A DNA stretch of 64,000 bases, from assembly GCF_002803155.1 (NCBI RefSeq), contig NZ_NNBP01000013.1, forward strand, positions 32,493 through 96,492. The letters are read 5' to 3'. The DNA comes from Streptomyces sp. CB02959 (GTDB taxonomy: Bacteria; Actinomycetota; Actinomycetes; Streptomycetales; Streptomycetaceae). The position numbers and the translations under genes are program-made. Position 1 is the first letter of the stretch, and every line of letters begins with the position of its first letter. Shown here piece after piece: positions 9,393-17,723 of the stretch. The notes beneath the pieces are model-generated. The model was not told where the DNA came from, did not search any database, and saw only the letters and a list, made by a program, of their open reading frames with translations.

Positions 9393-10304
9393 TCAGCCGT
9401 CGGCGAGTTGGCGCACGTGCTGGGCGACGTCCTCCCACACCGGTTCCGGCAGGTCGTGGCCCACTCCCGGCAGCGGGATGAAGCGTGCGCCGGGGATGCG
9501 GGCGGCGACCGTGCGGCCCGCCGACGGCTTGACGAGGGGATCGTCCAGACCGTGCAGGACCAGGGTCGGTGCGGTGATGCGGCCGATGGCGGGTCCGCTC
9601 CACTGCGCGCCTATCTGGCGGCTCTGGCTGCGGGCGTCCCGGACACCCGGGTCGGGGGTGTCGGCCAGCATCGCCCTGATGGCCTGCTCGTCGAAGGGGT
9701 GGGCGGGGGAGTGGAGGAGGCGGGCGAGCGCCACTCCCGCCTCGATGGGCCCTTCGAGGGCGTGGGAGCGCCCCATGCGGGCGAGTCGGGCGAGGGTGCG
9801 CAGCCGGATGTGGCGCAGGGTGGCCAGGCCGGCGGTGTCACCGGGGACGGCCGAGACGGAGGTGAGGGTGCGGACGCGCCGGGGATGGCGCAGCGTGATG
9901 CGCTGGGCGACCGTGCCGCCGAGCGACTGGCCGAAGAGGTGCGCGGAGTCCCAGCCCAGGGCGTCCAGTACGGCGATGGCGTCGTCGGCCATGTCCTCGG
10001 CGGTGTAGGCGTCGCCGCGTTTGCGCAGGAGGGCGGTGATGGGGTTGGTGCCGGTGGTGGGTGGCAGGTGTGTCGATTCGCCCGCGTCGCGCTGGTCGTA
10101 GCGGGCGACGGTGAATCCCCGGGCGGCCAGTGTCCGGGCCAGGCCGGTGGGCCACCAGTGTCGGGCGACGCCCAGGCCGGTCACCAGGAGGAGGGGCTCC
10201 CTATCGGCGTCGTGGGGCGGCAACCGGTCGTAGGCGACCCGGACTTCACCGTTGCAGGCCCACTGGGTCGGGCTCCATACGGGGGGCGGGACCTTGGACG
10301 TCAT
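9393..10304 (-). CDS. alpha/beta hydrolase, target of adjacent TetR regulator
   Basis: A 303-residue alpha/beta-hydrolase. The nucleophile elbow is GQSLGG (Ser127), the oxyanion region is VTGLGVARHWW (about 41-51), the acid is in HGLDDPLV, and the catalytic His is in GVGHDLPE near the C-terminus. It has no signal peptide. The family includes esterases, epoxide hydrolases and carbon-carbon bond hydrolases, so the substrate is not predictable. It is transcribed divergently from the TetR gene at 10443 with a perfect inverted repeat between them, which argues that the TetR protein represses it and senses its substrate or a related compound. Confidence 0.87.
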   Translation of the reverse strand: MTSKVPPPVWSPTQWACNGEVRVAYDRLPPHDADREPLLLVTGLGVARHWWPTGLARTLAARGFTVARYDQRDAGESTHLPPTTGTNPITALLRKRGDAYTAEDMADDAIAVLDALGWDSAHLFGQSLGGTVAQRITLRHPRRVRTLTSVSAVPGDTAGLATLRHIRLRTLARLARMGRSHALEGPIEAGVALARLLHSPAHPFDEQAIRAMLADTPDPGVRDARSQSRQIGAQWSGPAIGRITAPTLVLHGLDDPLVKPSAGRTVAARIPGARFIPLPGVGHDLPEPVWEDVAQHVRQLADG

Positions 10305-10364
10305 CGTGTTCCCTTCTGCCTGTGCCGGCGCCTGCGTCCGTGCCTGCGCCCGCGCCTTCGCAAT

Positions 10365-10385
10365 ACTGCGAACGATGTTCGCAGT
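10365..10385. promoter_or_regulatory. TetR operator, perfect inverted repeat
   Basis: ACTGCGAAC and GTTCGCAGT form a perfect 9-bp inverted repeat around GAT. It sits in the divergent hydrolase/TetR intergenic region, and a -10-like TATAGT for the TetR gene follows at 10394-10399. Size and position fit a TetR dimer site. Confidence 0.8.
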
Positions 10386-10442
10386 TATGGAGCTATAGTT
10401 ATCAGCGCAGGGTCGGGTTGCGGAAGGGGCAGGTGAAGTTCG

Positions 10443-11198
10443 ATGACGGGCAAGGGGGATCAGGACGCGGAGGCCGTGCTGGTGTGGCAGCGGCCCGAGC
10501 GGGGCGCGCGGGGGCCCGCGCCCGAGCGGAGCCGGGAGCAGCTCGCCGCGGCCGCGATCGGGCTCGCCGACGCGGGTGGGCTGGCCGCGGTGTCCGTCCG
10601 GCAGGTGGCCAAGGAGCTGGGCACCGGGCCCGCGTCGCTCTACCGGTATGTGGCCGGACGGGACGACCTGGTGGACCTGATGGTGGACGCCGTGACCGGC
10701 GAGATCGACCTCGCTGTCGAGCTGACCGGGGATCCGGCGGCGGACCTGGTCGCGTTGGCCGCCCGGACGCAGGAGGTCCAACTGCGGCATCCGTGGCTGC
10801 TGGAGGTGGCGCCGGAGGCCATGCGGGTCGGGCCGCGGGGGCTGGACTACCTGGAGTTCGCGCTGTGTGCGCTGGAGCCGGCGGCGGGCCTGACCGGGCA
10901 GGGCAAACTGGAGGCGGTGGCCGTGCTGAACGCCCTGGTCGCCATGTTGTCCGGGGTCGAACTCCGTGCCCGCCGGTCGCCGACGGGCCGACAGGCGGCG
11001 CGGTCCGCCTATCTGGGCACGGTGGCCGGACGGGGCGGACATCCGCTGCTGGCACGGGCGTTGGCCGGGGGAGCGGCGGGCGCCCCGGCCGGTGGGAACC
11101 GGCCCCGCGCCGGGGCCCCCGTCGAGGCCGGAGCCCACTTCGAGCGGGTGGTCCGACGGGTGCTGGCGGGCCTGCTGGCACCGGAGCCGCCGAGCTAG
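10443..11198 (+). CDS. TetR/AcrR-family repressor
   Basis: A 251-residue regulator. The N-terminal helix-turn-helix lies at about 30-77, with LAAVSVRQVAKELGTGPASL followed by YRYVAGRDDLVDLM, the typical third-helix region. The C-terminal ligand-binding part resembles the TetR_C class seen in large-antibiotic/xenobiotic regulators. The start is ATG at 10443. It most likely controls itself and the hydrolase at 9393-10304 through the operator at 10365. Confidence 0.9.
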   Translation: MTGKGDQDAEAVLVWQRPERGARGPAPERSREQLAAAAIGLADAGGLAAVSVRQVAKELGTGPASLYRYVAGRDDLVDLMVDAVTGEIDLAVELTGDPAADLVALAARTQEVQLRHPWLLEVAPEAMRVGPRGLDYLEFALCALEPAAGLTGQGKLEAVAVLNALVAMLSGVELRARRSPTGRQAARSAYLGTVAGRGGHPLLARALAGGAAGAPAGGNRPRAGAPVEAGAHFERVVRRVLAGLLAPEPPS

Positions 11199-11270
11199 TA
11201 CCCGCCGCACCTCACCGCCGTGCGGGCTGCCTCGGCCGCCGGATCCCCGGTGCCCGTAGGGGCGGCGAGG

Positions 11271-11702
11271 TCAGGCCGGTGTCCCGGCGGTGGTCCGGGC
11301 GTAGTGCTCGGCGATCTCGTCGCTGGTCGTCAGCCACACCCCGGGGTGCTGGGCGATGTGCTCCAGTGCCTGGTCCAGGTACTTGTGGCGGAACGGCTGG
11401 TTGATGACGAACGGGTGCAGCACCAACGACATCACCCGGCCGCTGTCCGCCGCGTCCTCGTACAGCTGGTCCAGTTGGTCCCTCAGTCGCCAGATTCCCA
11501 CCCGCGGACCGTAGTCGCGCCAGCCGTAGTTGAGCGGGTCCGGGGCGAGTCCGGCGGTGCCGGGGAAGATGCTCGTCGACGGGCGGTCGACCTGGTAGTG
11601 CTCGACGTTCAGTCCGACGTAGAAGGCGATCCGGGCGCCGCCGGGCCAGGAGATCGGGTCCCGCTCGGTGATCGGGCTGTAGTCGAAAAGCTGGTTGTCC
11701 AT
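11271..11702 (-). pseudogene. polysaccharide deacetylase-like gene with in-frame loss of the catalytic core
   Basis: This 143-codon ORF joins two halves that belong at the ends of a roughly 280-residue protein of the allantoinase/polysaccharide deacetylase (NodB-homology) type. Residues 1-72 (ITERDPISWPGGARIAFYVG to GPRVGIWRL) match the usual N-terminus. From about residue 73 (RDQLDQLYEDAADSGRVMSL) it resumes at the C-terminal region ending in HPGVWLTTSDEIAEHYA. The middle, which holds the metal-binding and catalytic residues, is absent, yet the frame is intact. It may be a simple deletion or a surviving small protein. The promoter region keeps a MerR-type operator. Confidence 0.7.
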
Positions 11703-11757
11703 GGGGGTTTACCTCGTACCGGTTGTGGTTCGGTGCTTCCGTGCTCCGTATCGTCGA

Positions 11758-11779
11758 ACCCTCACATTGATGTGAGGGT
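11758..11779 (-). promoter_or_regulatory. MerR-type operator/promoter
   Basis: Perfect 10-bp arms ACCCTCACAT and ATGTGAGGGT flank TG. On the minus strand TTGACC overlaps one arm (a -35 element) and the palindrome fills the spacer, as in promoters twisted open by MerR proteins. It lies about 55 bp upstream of the truncated deacetylase. No MerR gene is in the window. Confidence 0.75.
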
Positions 11780-11837
11780 CAAGCGGCGCCCGCAAGTGAG
11801 GCCGGTCACATGCGGATACGAGGTCCTCGGGCCTCGG

Positions 11838-12470
11838 CTACGGGCGGTGGACGCAGGCCGCGAGGCCCGCGCGCCGCTGCCAGCCGAGCGATTCGTACAG
11901 TGCGCGGCCCTCGTGCGTCGCGCCCAGGATGCCGAGCGTCGCCCCCTCGGCCGCGGCGTGGTCGGCGAGCGTGCGCATCACGAGGCTGCCCAGACCGCGC
12001 CGGCGGTGCGCCTCCTCGGTCACCACCTGGTCGACGATCGCGGCCGGGCCGAGGACTGCCATCTGCCCGGTGGCGGCGAACTCGCCGTGCGCGTCGTGCA
12101 CCCGGACGTAGGTGACGCCGTCCGCGGCTTCCACGGTCGTGCGGTAACCGTCCGGCGCCACCGGGCGGGTGGTCCGGAGCTCCGTGCTCATCAGGTGCCC
12201 CGACTCCTCCTTGTCCGCCACCCAGCCCTCCGGGAGCCAGGCGTCCGCCGTCTCCGTCTCCACGGGCAGTTTCAGCCAGGTGTGCGGGGCGGTCGCCGAC
12301 GCGGCGGCCGCGCGCACCGAACCCTCGTCGGGGTCGGGCAGGACGTGGCGGCCCACGTGGTTCGGGCGGCCGACGTCGATGTAGAGCCCCCAGGGGTGTT
12401 CGACCGCCCGCGGGCATTGACGCGAGACGACCCAACCGGCCGCCCAGATCCTGACGAGTTCCGGAACCAT
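11838..12470 (-). CDS. GNAT-family N-acetyltransferase
   Basis: A 210-residue acetyltransferase. The first ~90 residues carry a variable domain. The GNAT core includes VTYVRVHDAHGEFAATGQMA (strands 2-3) and the acetyl-CoA loop VVTEEAHRRRGLGSLVMRTL (about residues 145-164), then EGRALYESLGW near the end. The acceptor substrate is unknown. ATG at 12470 is chosen because GGGGAGGGTTCG precedes it; an ATG 14 codons upstream lacks such a site. The family's C-terminal YESLGWQ is present, so the gene looks intact. Confidence 0.85.
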   Translation of the reverse strand: MVPELVRIWAAGWVVSRQCPRAVEHPWGLYIDVGRPNHVGRHVLPDPDEGSVRAAAASATAPHTWLKLPVETETADAWLPEGWVADKEESGHLMSTELRTTRPVAPDGYRTTVEAADGVTYVRVHDAHGEFAATGQMAVLGPAAIVDQVVTEEAHRRRGLGSLVMRTLADHAAAEGATLGILGATHEGRALYESLGWQRRAGLAACVHRP

Positions 12471-12614
12471 CGAACCCTCCCCGAGTAAGTGCCACGCAAC
12501 GGCAGTGGACATTACATCGTCGAGGGGAGGGCGGCACCCTTTTTTGCGACCGTCGCAGCGGCGGGCCGCGAGGACCCCGCCAACGCGGCCGCGGCTCCGG
12601 ACTCCTGACGGGCC

Positions 12615-13847
12615 CTACCGCTTCCCGTCACCGGTCCCGACACCGCCCGCGATGAGCAGGTGCCGGGGCCCGCGCAGGATGGGGCTGTGCCGGTACGGCG
12701 GCGGGTCCTCGACCAGGCGCGGACCATCCAGACGGCGCAGCAACTCGGCCAGCGCGACCTGCGTTTCGAGGCGGGCCAGCGGAGCGCCGAAGCAGTTGTG
12801 GACGCCGCTGCCGAAGCCGAAGTGCTGGTTGTCCCGACGGGCCGGGTCGAAGTGGTCGGCGTCCTCGAACCGCAGCGGATCCCGGTTGCCGGAAGCCAGG
12901 ATCAGGAACAGCGGGGCGCCCTGGGGGATGGTCACCCCGCCCACGTCGACGTCGGTCAGCGGCGTGCGCTGCGGCAGCATCTGGACCGGCGGCTCGTACC
13001 GCAGCAGCTCCTCCACCGCCGACGGCATCAGCTCCGGCTCCCGGCGCAGCCGTTCCAGCGCGTCCGGATGGCGCAGCAGGGTGAGCATGCCGTTGGTGAT
13101 GAGATTGACCGTCGTCTCGTGCCCCGCGATCATCAGCAGGGTCAGCGTCGTCATCAACTCCGGCTCGGTGAGCCGCCCTTCGGGCCCGTCGTCGTGCACC
13201 AGGGCGGAGATCATGTCGTCGGCCGGGTGCTCCCGCCGCCGCTCGGCCAGCGCGCCCAGGTAGCCGCCCATCGCGGCCCGCGCCTCCGCGCCCGCGCGCT
13301 GCCTCCCCTGCGGATCGTCTTCGGGGGAGCGGTCCAGGGAGGCGATGATGGTGTTCGTCCAGCCGCGGATCTCGGGCATGTCCTCCCGGGGGACGCCCAG
13401 CAGCCGGCAGATCACGGTGACCGGCAGCGGGTAGGCGAAGTCGTCGACCAGGTCGATCCGGTCCCGGCCCTGGAGCCCGTCGAGCAGCTCCCGGGCGATG
13501 TCCACGAGGTCGTCGTGCAGCGCGTCGATCCGGCCGGGGGAGTGCGGCGGGCCGAAGGGGCGCATCGCCAGCCGGCGGAGCCGGTCGTGTTCGGGATCGT
13601 CGATGCCGATGAAGGACGGCGGGAGGTCCTTGGGGCGACCCGACAGATCGGGGACGGTGCGCAGGCGCACGTCCGAGCTGATCCGCGGATCGTGCAGCAG
13701 CGCGGCGATCTCGTGGTACGTGCCGACCAGGTAGCCGCCGTCGTTCTGCCGTGCCACGCCGTGCTCACGGAGTTCGGTGTAGAGCGGGTACGGGTCGGCG
13801 CGGCTGGCGTAGGCGTTGATCCGCTCCAGCAGGGTCTCCGTGGACAT
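12615..13847 (-). CDS. cytochrome P450 monooxygenase
   Basis: A 410-residue class I bacterial P450. The I-helix oxygen-activation motif is AGHETT, the K-helix ExxR is in EELLRYEPPVQMLPQR, and the heme-binding loop is FGFGSGVHNCFG with the cysteine at about residue 352. Length and motifs are complete. It is the last gene of a three-gene unit after a ferredoxin and a ferredoxin reductase, so electrons can run NAD(P)H to reductase to ferredoxin to P450. The substrate is unknown. The start ATG at 13847 has only a weak purine stretch upstream, consistent with coupling to the preceding gene 53 bp away. Confidence 0.95.
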   Translation of the reverse strand: MSTETLLERINAYASRADPYPLYTELREHGVARQNDGGYLVGTYHEIAALLHDPRISSDVRLRTVPDLSGRPKDLPPSFIGIDDPEHDRLRRLAMRPFGPPHSPGRIDALHDDLVDIARELLDGLQGRDRIDLVDDFAYPLPVTVICRLLGVPREDMPEIRGWTNTIIASLDRSPEDDPQGRQRAGAEARAAMGGYLGALAERRREHPADDMISALVHDDGPEGRLTEPELMTTLTLLMIAGHETTVNLITNGMLTLLRHPDALERLRREPELMPSAVEELLRYEPPVQMLPQRTPLTDVDVGGVTIPQGAPLFLILASGNRDPLRFEDADHFDPARRDNQHFGFGSGVHNCFGAPLARLETQVALAELLRRLDGPRLVEDPPPYRHSPILRGPRHLLIAGGVGTGDGKR

Positions 13848-13900
13848 GCGCGGGGCTCTCCTTGTCAAGGGGCAGGGGCAGGCGGCGCCCGGTGCGGCGG

Positions 13901-15268
13901 TCAGGCCATCGGGCGCACCACGGCCAGTCGGCGGTCCGGCAGATGACCGGTGAGCGCGACGGTCGGGCCGTGCGAGAGCACCTTCGGGTCCGGGACGTCG
14001 GAGGGCACGACCTTCGGGGACGCGGGCCGGTCGGCGGCGCCCGGCTCGGGCGGGAACGGCGCCGCGGTCTCGATCAGACGCCGGTAGTGCTCCAGCCACT
14101 TGGCGCGGTTGACGCTGACCGCGGCGGTGACCCGGCCGCGGTACCCGTAGACCACGACCAGCCGGCCCTCCTCGACGGAGCCCTGGGCGATGGTCACCTG
14201 GTCCGAGAAGGTCGGGACGCCGACGGACTTGATGTTCAGCCCGAACTGGCTGGACCAGAAGGCCGGCACCGCCAGGTGCGGGCGCCGCAGCGGGCCGGGG
14301 TTGACCATGTTGTGCGCCGCCACCTCCGCCTGCTCCACGGCGTTGCCCCAGTGCTCCAGCGCCAGCATCTGGTACTCGAAGAGCGGATGCGGAAAACGGG
14401 CCACGTCCCCGGCCACGAACACGTCGTCGGTGACGATCCCGTACATGTCGAAGGCCCGGCACCCGGCGTCGCAGGCCACGCCCCGCGGGCCCGCGGCGAG
14501 CCCCGTGTCCTTGAGCCACTCGGTGTTGCGGACGGCGCCCAGGGCGACCACCGCGACATCGGCGTCGATCCGGCTGCCGTCGGAGAGTTCGGCGCCGGTC
14601 AGCCGCCCGTTGCTGCCGGTGAGCGAGGTGACCGTCACCCCGCAGCGCAGATCGACGCCGTGCGCGCGCTGCAACCGCGCGGCGAACGCCCCCAGCGCGC
14701 CGCCGAGCGCCCCGACCAGCGGCGCCGGTCCGCGCTCGGCGACCGTCACCTCCAGACCGCGCTCCCGGCAGGCGGAGGCGATCTCCGAACCGGTGAACCC
14801 CGCCCCGATGACCAGGACCCGGCGCGGCCCGGCGTCCAGACGCTCGGCGAGCCGACCCGCGTCGTCGAGCGTCCGCACCGTCAACACCCCGTCCAGGCGG
14901 GCCTCTTCGGGATGCGGCCAGGGCCGGGCGCGGGTCCCGGTGGTGATCAGCAGCCGGTCGAACGGCAGCCGCTCGCCGTTCGCCAGCAGCACGTCCTTCG
15001 TGGCCGGGTCGAGCCCGCTGGCGCGCACCCCCAGCTTCCACCGCGCGTCCACCGGGCGGCGGGCCGGCAGGCCGACATCCGCCGCGGTCACCTTGCCAAG
15101 CAGCACCTGCTTCGACAGCGGCGGTCGGTCGTACGGCGGATGCGGCTCGTCGCCGACCAGGGTCAGGTCCCCGGTGAAGCCCTCGTCCCGCAGGGTTTCG
15201 GCCGCCCGCAGCCCGGCCAGGGACGCGCCGACGATGACGATCCGTCCCTTCTTCAGCTCAGCGGACAT
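13901..15268 (-). CDS. FAD-dependent ferredoxin reductase
   Basis: A 455-residue flavoprotein with two dinucleotide-binding folds. The N-terminal FAD site is IVIVGASLAGLRAAETL (about 10-26), the NAD(P)H site is RVLVIGAGFTGSEIASACRE (about 148-167), and the second FAD motif is DDVFVAGDVARFPHP. This is the architecture of putidaredoxin-reductase-like enzymes, with a C-terminal reductase domain around YGYRGRVTAAVSVN. Its start overlaps the end of the ferredoxin gene by 11 bp, so the two are translationally coupled and probably made in step. Confidence 0.93.
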   Translation of the reverse strand: MSAELKKGRIVIVGASLAGLRAAETLRDEGFTGDLTLVGDEPHPPYDRPPLSKQVLLGKVTAADVGLPARRPVDARWKLGVRASGLDPATKDVLLANGERLPFDRLLITTGTRARPWPHPEEARLDGVLTVRTLDDAGRLAERLDAGPRRVLVIGAGFTGSEIASACRERGLEVTVAERGPAPLVGALGGALGAFAARLQRAHGVDLRCGVTVTSLTGSNGRLTGAELSDGSRIDADVAVVALGAVRNTEWLKDTGLAAGPRGVACDAGCRAFDMYGIVTDDVFVAGDVARFPHPLFEYQMLALEHWGNAVEQAEVAAHNMVNPGPLRRPHLAVPAFWSSQFGLNIKSVGVPTFSDQVTIAQGSVEEGRLVVVYGYRGRVTAAVSVNRAKWLEHYRRLIETAAPFPPEPGAADRPASPKVVPSDVPDPKVLSHGPTVALTGHLPDRRLAVVRPMA

Positions 15269-15491
15269 CGGCACCCGCTCCGGCCACGGCCTCCGGGCCG
15301 GCCTGGGCGCCGACGAGGATGGCCTGTACCGGGCAGGCCGCGACCGCCCGGCGCACCCGCTCCGCCTGCTCGTCCGGGGGCGCGGGGGAGTAGCGCAACG
15401 CCTCCTCGCCGTGCAGCTCGAACACCCGCGGCGCGAGGAACACGCACTGCGCGTACCCCTGGCACCGGTTGAGGTCGACCACGATCTGCAT
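15258..15491 (-). CDS. [3Fe-4S] ferredoxin, P450 partner
   Basis: A 77-residue ferredoxin. The cysteine pattern is NRCQGYAQC followed later by AACPVQAI: one ligand of the usual four-Cys set is absent (Tyr/Ala in its place), as in the 3Fe-4S ferredoxins that feed actinobacterial P450s. It is first in the ferredoxin-reductase-P450 operon and overlaps the reductase start. ATG at 15491 is chosen because MQIVVDLNRC is the standard N-terminus; a GGAGGAA lies a little far upstream. Confidence 0.92.
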   Translation of the reverse strand: MQIVVDLNRCQGYAQCVFLAPRVFELHGEEALRYSPAPPDEQAERVRRAVAACPVQAILVGAQAGPEAVAGAGADVR

Positions 15492-16086
15492 TCCGCACCA
15501 TTCCTCCGCGCGAGCCGTCCCCTCCGTCCTACTCGCCTCGGGCGGGCGGCGCGGGCGGTGCTGGGCCGGAGGGGTGTGCACGGGGAGTGAGGGCGGGGCG
15601 GCGGTGGTCGACCAGCGGAGCGGAGGGGGCGCGGTCGCCCATCGGCGTCGGGCCGTTCCCGTCCCCGGTCCGGCTGAGAATGCCCGCCGGCCGGCGGGCC
15701 CGATTTTCCGGTGCCGCCGCCGAATACGCTCCGGACCCTTATGGCGCAGCATATGAATACGGGACGGCGGGTAGGTTTCGGAAGGTCGAAGGTCACGGGA
15801 ACGGCAGTGCCGGGCTCGGGTGTGCGGCGGCGGAATCAGGCGTTCCGGATGGCGTTTCCGGTGTGTCCGGGGTGCGCGGGAGATCCGGTCATCGGGTACG
15901 GGGTATCCGTATTGACCCGGATTCGCCCGCGACATCCAGCATCGGTCGAAACGTGATTAACGTAACGCTCGATTCGGGCCGCGGCCAAAAACTTTGCGAT
16001 CATTTCAACTTAACTTGTCTCCTCCGCCCCGGGCATGAGATGGGATGGAGTGGAACGCTGCCCTACGAAGTGTGAGGAACCACGGG
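15492..16086. promoter_or_regulatory. divergent P450 operon / acyltransferase intergenic region
   Basis: This 595-bp gap has no gene I can support. The right end (15940-16030) is clearly AT-richer than its surroundings, with runs such as GTGATTAACGTAACG and TTTCAACTTAACTTG, and probably contains the acyltransferase promoter. An AT-rich island near 15735-15765 (CAGCATATGAATAC) may serve the P450 operon. Confidence 0.4.
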
Positions 16087-17292
16087 ATGCCCTTTGCTCT
16101 GCCTGGAAATCTGGCCGCACCAGGGAAGGGGCAAGGGCAATCCAGACTCTATGTCCTGGACGGACTGCGCCTCGTGGCGGCGCTGATGGTCCTGGCGTAT
16201 CACTACATCACCCTCCGTGATGGCTGGGGCAATGATCCGCATGCGATCTCGCCGACGATCTACCACCTCTCCCAATTCGGCTGGCTGGGCGTCGAAGTCT
16301 TCTTCCTGATCAGTGGATTCGTCATCTGCATGAGCGCCTGGGGGCGTTCGCTCGGCGACTTCGTGAAATCCCGGGCCTCCCGCCTCTATCCCGCGTACTG
16401 GGTCGGGGTCCTGCTGACCGCGGCCGTACTCATGCTCTGGCCGCGGATCCGCAGTGCGGACAATCTGGAAACAGTGCTGACAAACCTCACCATGCTGCAG
16501 CAGGGCGTGGGGGTTTCCGACCTCGACGACGTCTACTGGTCCCTCTTCGTCGAGTTGAAGTTCTACCTGCTCTTCGCCCTCGTCGTGTACCGCGGTGTCA
16601 CCTACCGCAGGTGCGTGCTCTTCTGCGGGCTGTGGACGGTCGCCGGAGTCGTCGCGCTCAAGGCCGACAGCAACTTCCTTTCGGTGTGGGCGATCGCCCC
16701 CTACTCGCCCTACTTCATCGCGGGCATCGCCTTCTACCTGATGCACCGCTTCAAGCCCACACTCCTGCTCTGGGCGATCGTCGCGGTCGAATTCCTGCTG
16801 GCCCAGCACTACGTCCGCGGCCGCCTGATCATGAACGTCGGAGCCAAGGCGAGCATGGCGCACGGCTGGCCGGCGCGGGTGGGCGTCATCCTGGCCTTCG
16901 CCGTCATGGCGGCCATCGCCCTCGGAGTATTCGACAAGGTGCGGTGGCGCTGGCTGCTGACCGCCGGCTCGCTGACGTACCCGCTGTATCTCCTGCACAT
17001 GTACATCGGGTTCACCCTCATCGACCTGCTGCGCAACAAGATGCCGGCGCCGGTCCTCCTGCTCTCCATCGTCGCCTTTATGGTGGCGCTTTCCTATGCC
17101 GTGCACCGACTGGTGGAACGCCCTCTGGGGAAATGGTTGCGCAATGGAATCCAAAAGGGACTCCAGGAAATGCGCCGGAATTCCAAGAGTCAAGCGGCAA
17201 AGGAATCCGATACCGCCGGAGCGGGCCCGGATGCCCACCAGAATTCCACCGCCGAGAACTATCGAGTGGCAACGCAACGACCGTCCCCGTGA
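16087..17292 (+). CDS. acyltransferase 3 family membrane O-acyltransferase
   Basis: A 401-residue polytopic membrane enzyme of the acyltransferase-3 (OafA/YrhL) family. It starts with SRLYVLDGLRLVAALMVLAY followed by HYI, where His in the first helix is the conserved active-site residue; later come WLGVEVFFLISGFVI and the conserved Arg-rich turn FVKSRASRLYPAYW. About ten transmembrane segments follow and a hydrophilic tail rich in Ser/Asn. Members move acyl groups onto cell-surface or secondary-metabolite sugars. No glycan genes are adjacent, so the acceptor is open. ATG at 16087 with GAGGAACC upstream is preferred to one 14 codons earlier. Confidence 0.9.
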   Translation: MPFALPGNLAAPGKGQGQSRLYVLDGLRLVAALMVLAYHYITLRDGWGNDPHAISPTIYHLSQFGWLGVEVFFLISGFVICMSAWGRSLGDFVKSRASRLYPAYWVGVLLTAAVLMLWPRIRSADNLETVLTNLTMLQQGVGVSDLDDVYWSLFVELKFYLLFALVVYRGVTYRRCVLFCGLWTVAGVVALKADSNFLSVWAIAPYSPYFIAGIAFYLMHRFKPTLLLWAIVAVEFLLAQHYVRGRLIMNVGAKASMAHGWPARVGVILAFAVMAAIALGVFDKVRWRWLLTAGSLTYPLYLLHMYIGFTLIDLLRNKMPAPVLLLSIVAFMVALSYAVHRLVERPLGKWLRNGIQKGLQEMRRNSKSQAAKESDTAGAGPDAHQNSTAENYRVATQRPSP

Positions 17293-17385
17293 CACCGTGA
17301 CGGGGTGACCGCGAACCGGCCCGCGCCGCCCGGCCCCGTTCCCCGCTGATTGCGATTTCGGTGGGGAACGGGGCACTCTTGCGTC

Positions 17386-17658
17386 ATGTCATACGTACGA
17401 CTCGAAGCGTGGATCGGCGGGGAGTGGCTGGAGGTGGGCGCGGTGAGCGTCACCGTGGAGGAATCCGCGCTGACCCTGTCGTTCGAGCGCCAGCGGACCG
17501 AGGCCGGGTACCGGAGCATGATCTGGGAGCCGCTGGAGCATTTCCTGCGGGAGTACCGCGAGGAGCCGATCGTGGTGGTCCCGCTGGGCCGCAGCCTGCC
17601 CTTGATGTACGCCCCCGGAGCGGCCGGACCCTTCCGGCTGGCGGAGGTGACCGAGTGA
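17386..17658 (+). CDS. hypothetical protein, 90 residues
   Basis: A small acidic protein with good actinobacterial codon bias, reading MSYVRLEAWIGGEWLEVGAV onward. I do not recognise the family. It has no signal peptide or membrane segment and looks like a compact alpha/beta domain with alternating hydrophobic residues. GGGGAACGGGG precedes the start at some distance. It converges on the FAD monooxygenase and ends just before a strong shared terminator. Confidence 0.6.
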   Translation: MSYVRLEAWIGGEWLEVGAVSVTVEESALTLSFERQRTEAGYRSMIWEPLEHFLREYREEPIVVVPLGRSLPLMYAPGAAGPFRLAEVTE

Positions 17659-17689
17659 CGGAGAGGGCCGCATGACGGCGTGACGGAGC

Positions 17690-17719
17690 GTGACGGGGGG
17701 CGTGCGCGCCCCCCGTCAC
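17690..17719. terminator. bidirectional terminator hairpin
   Basis: GTGACGGGGGGC (17690-17701) pairs perfectly with GCCCCCCGTCAC (17708-17719) around a 6-nt loop. It lies between the convergent genes ending at 17658 and 17724. No U-tract follows, as is common in Streptomyces. Confidence 0.85.
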
Positions 17720-17723
17720 TGCT

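Noticed and set aside
13862..15472. Plus-strand frame of over 500 codons across the P450 and reductase genes
   Set aside because: It is antisense to three genes with unambiguous motifs and is Arg/His/Gln-rich, with no recognisable domain.
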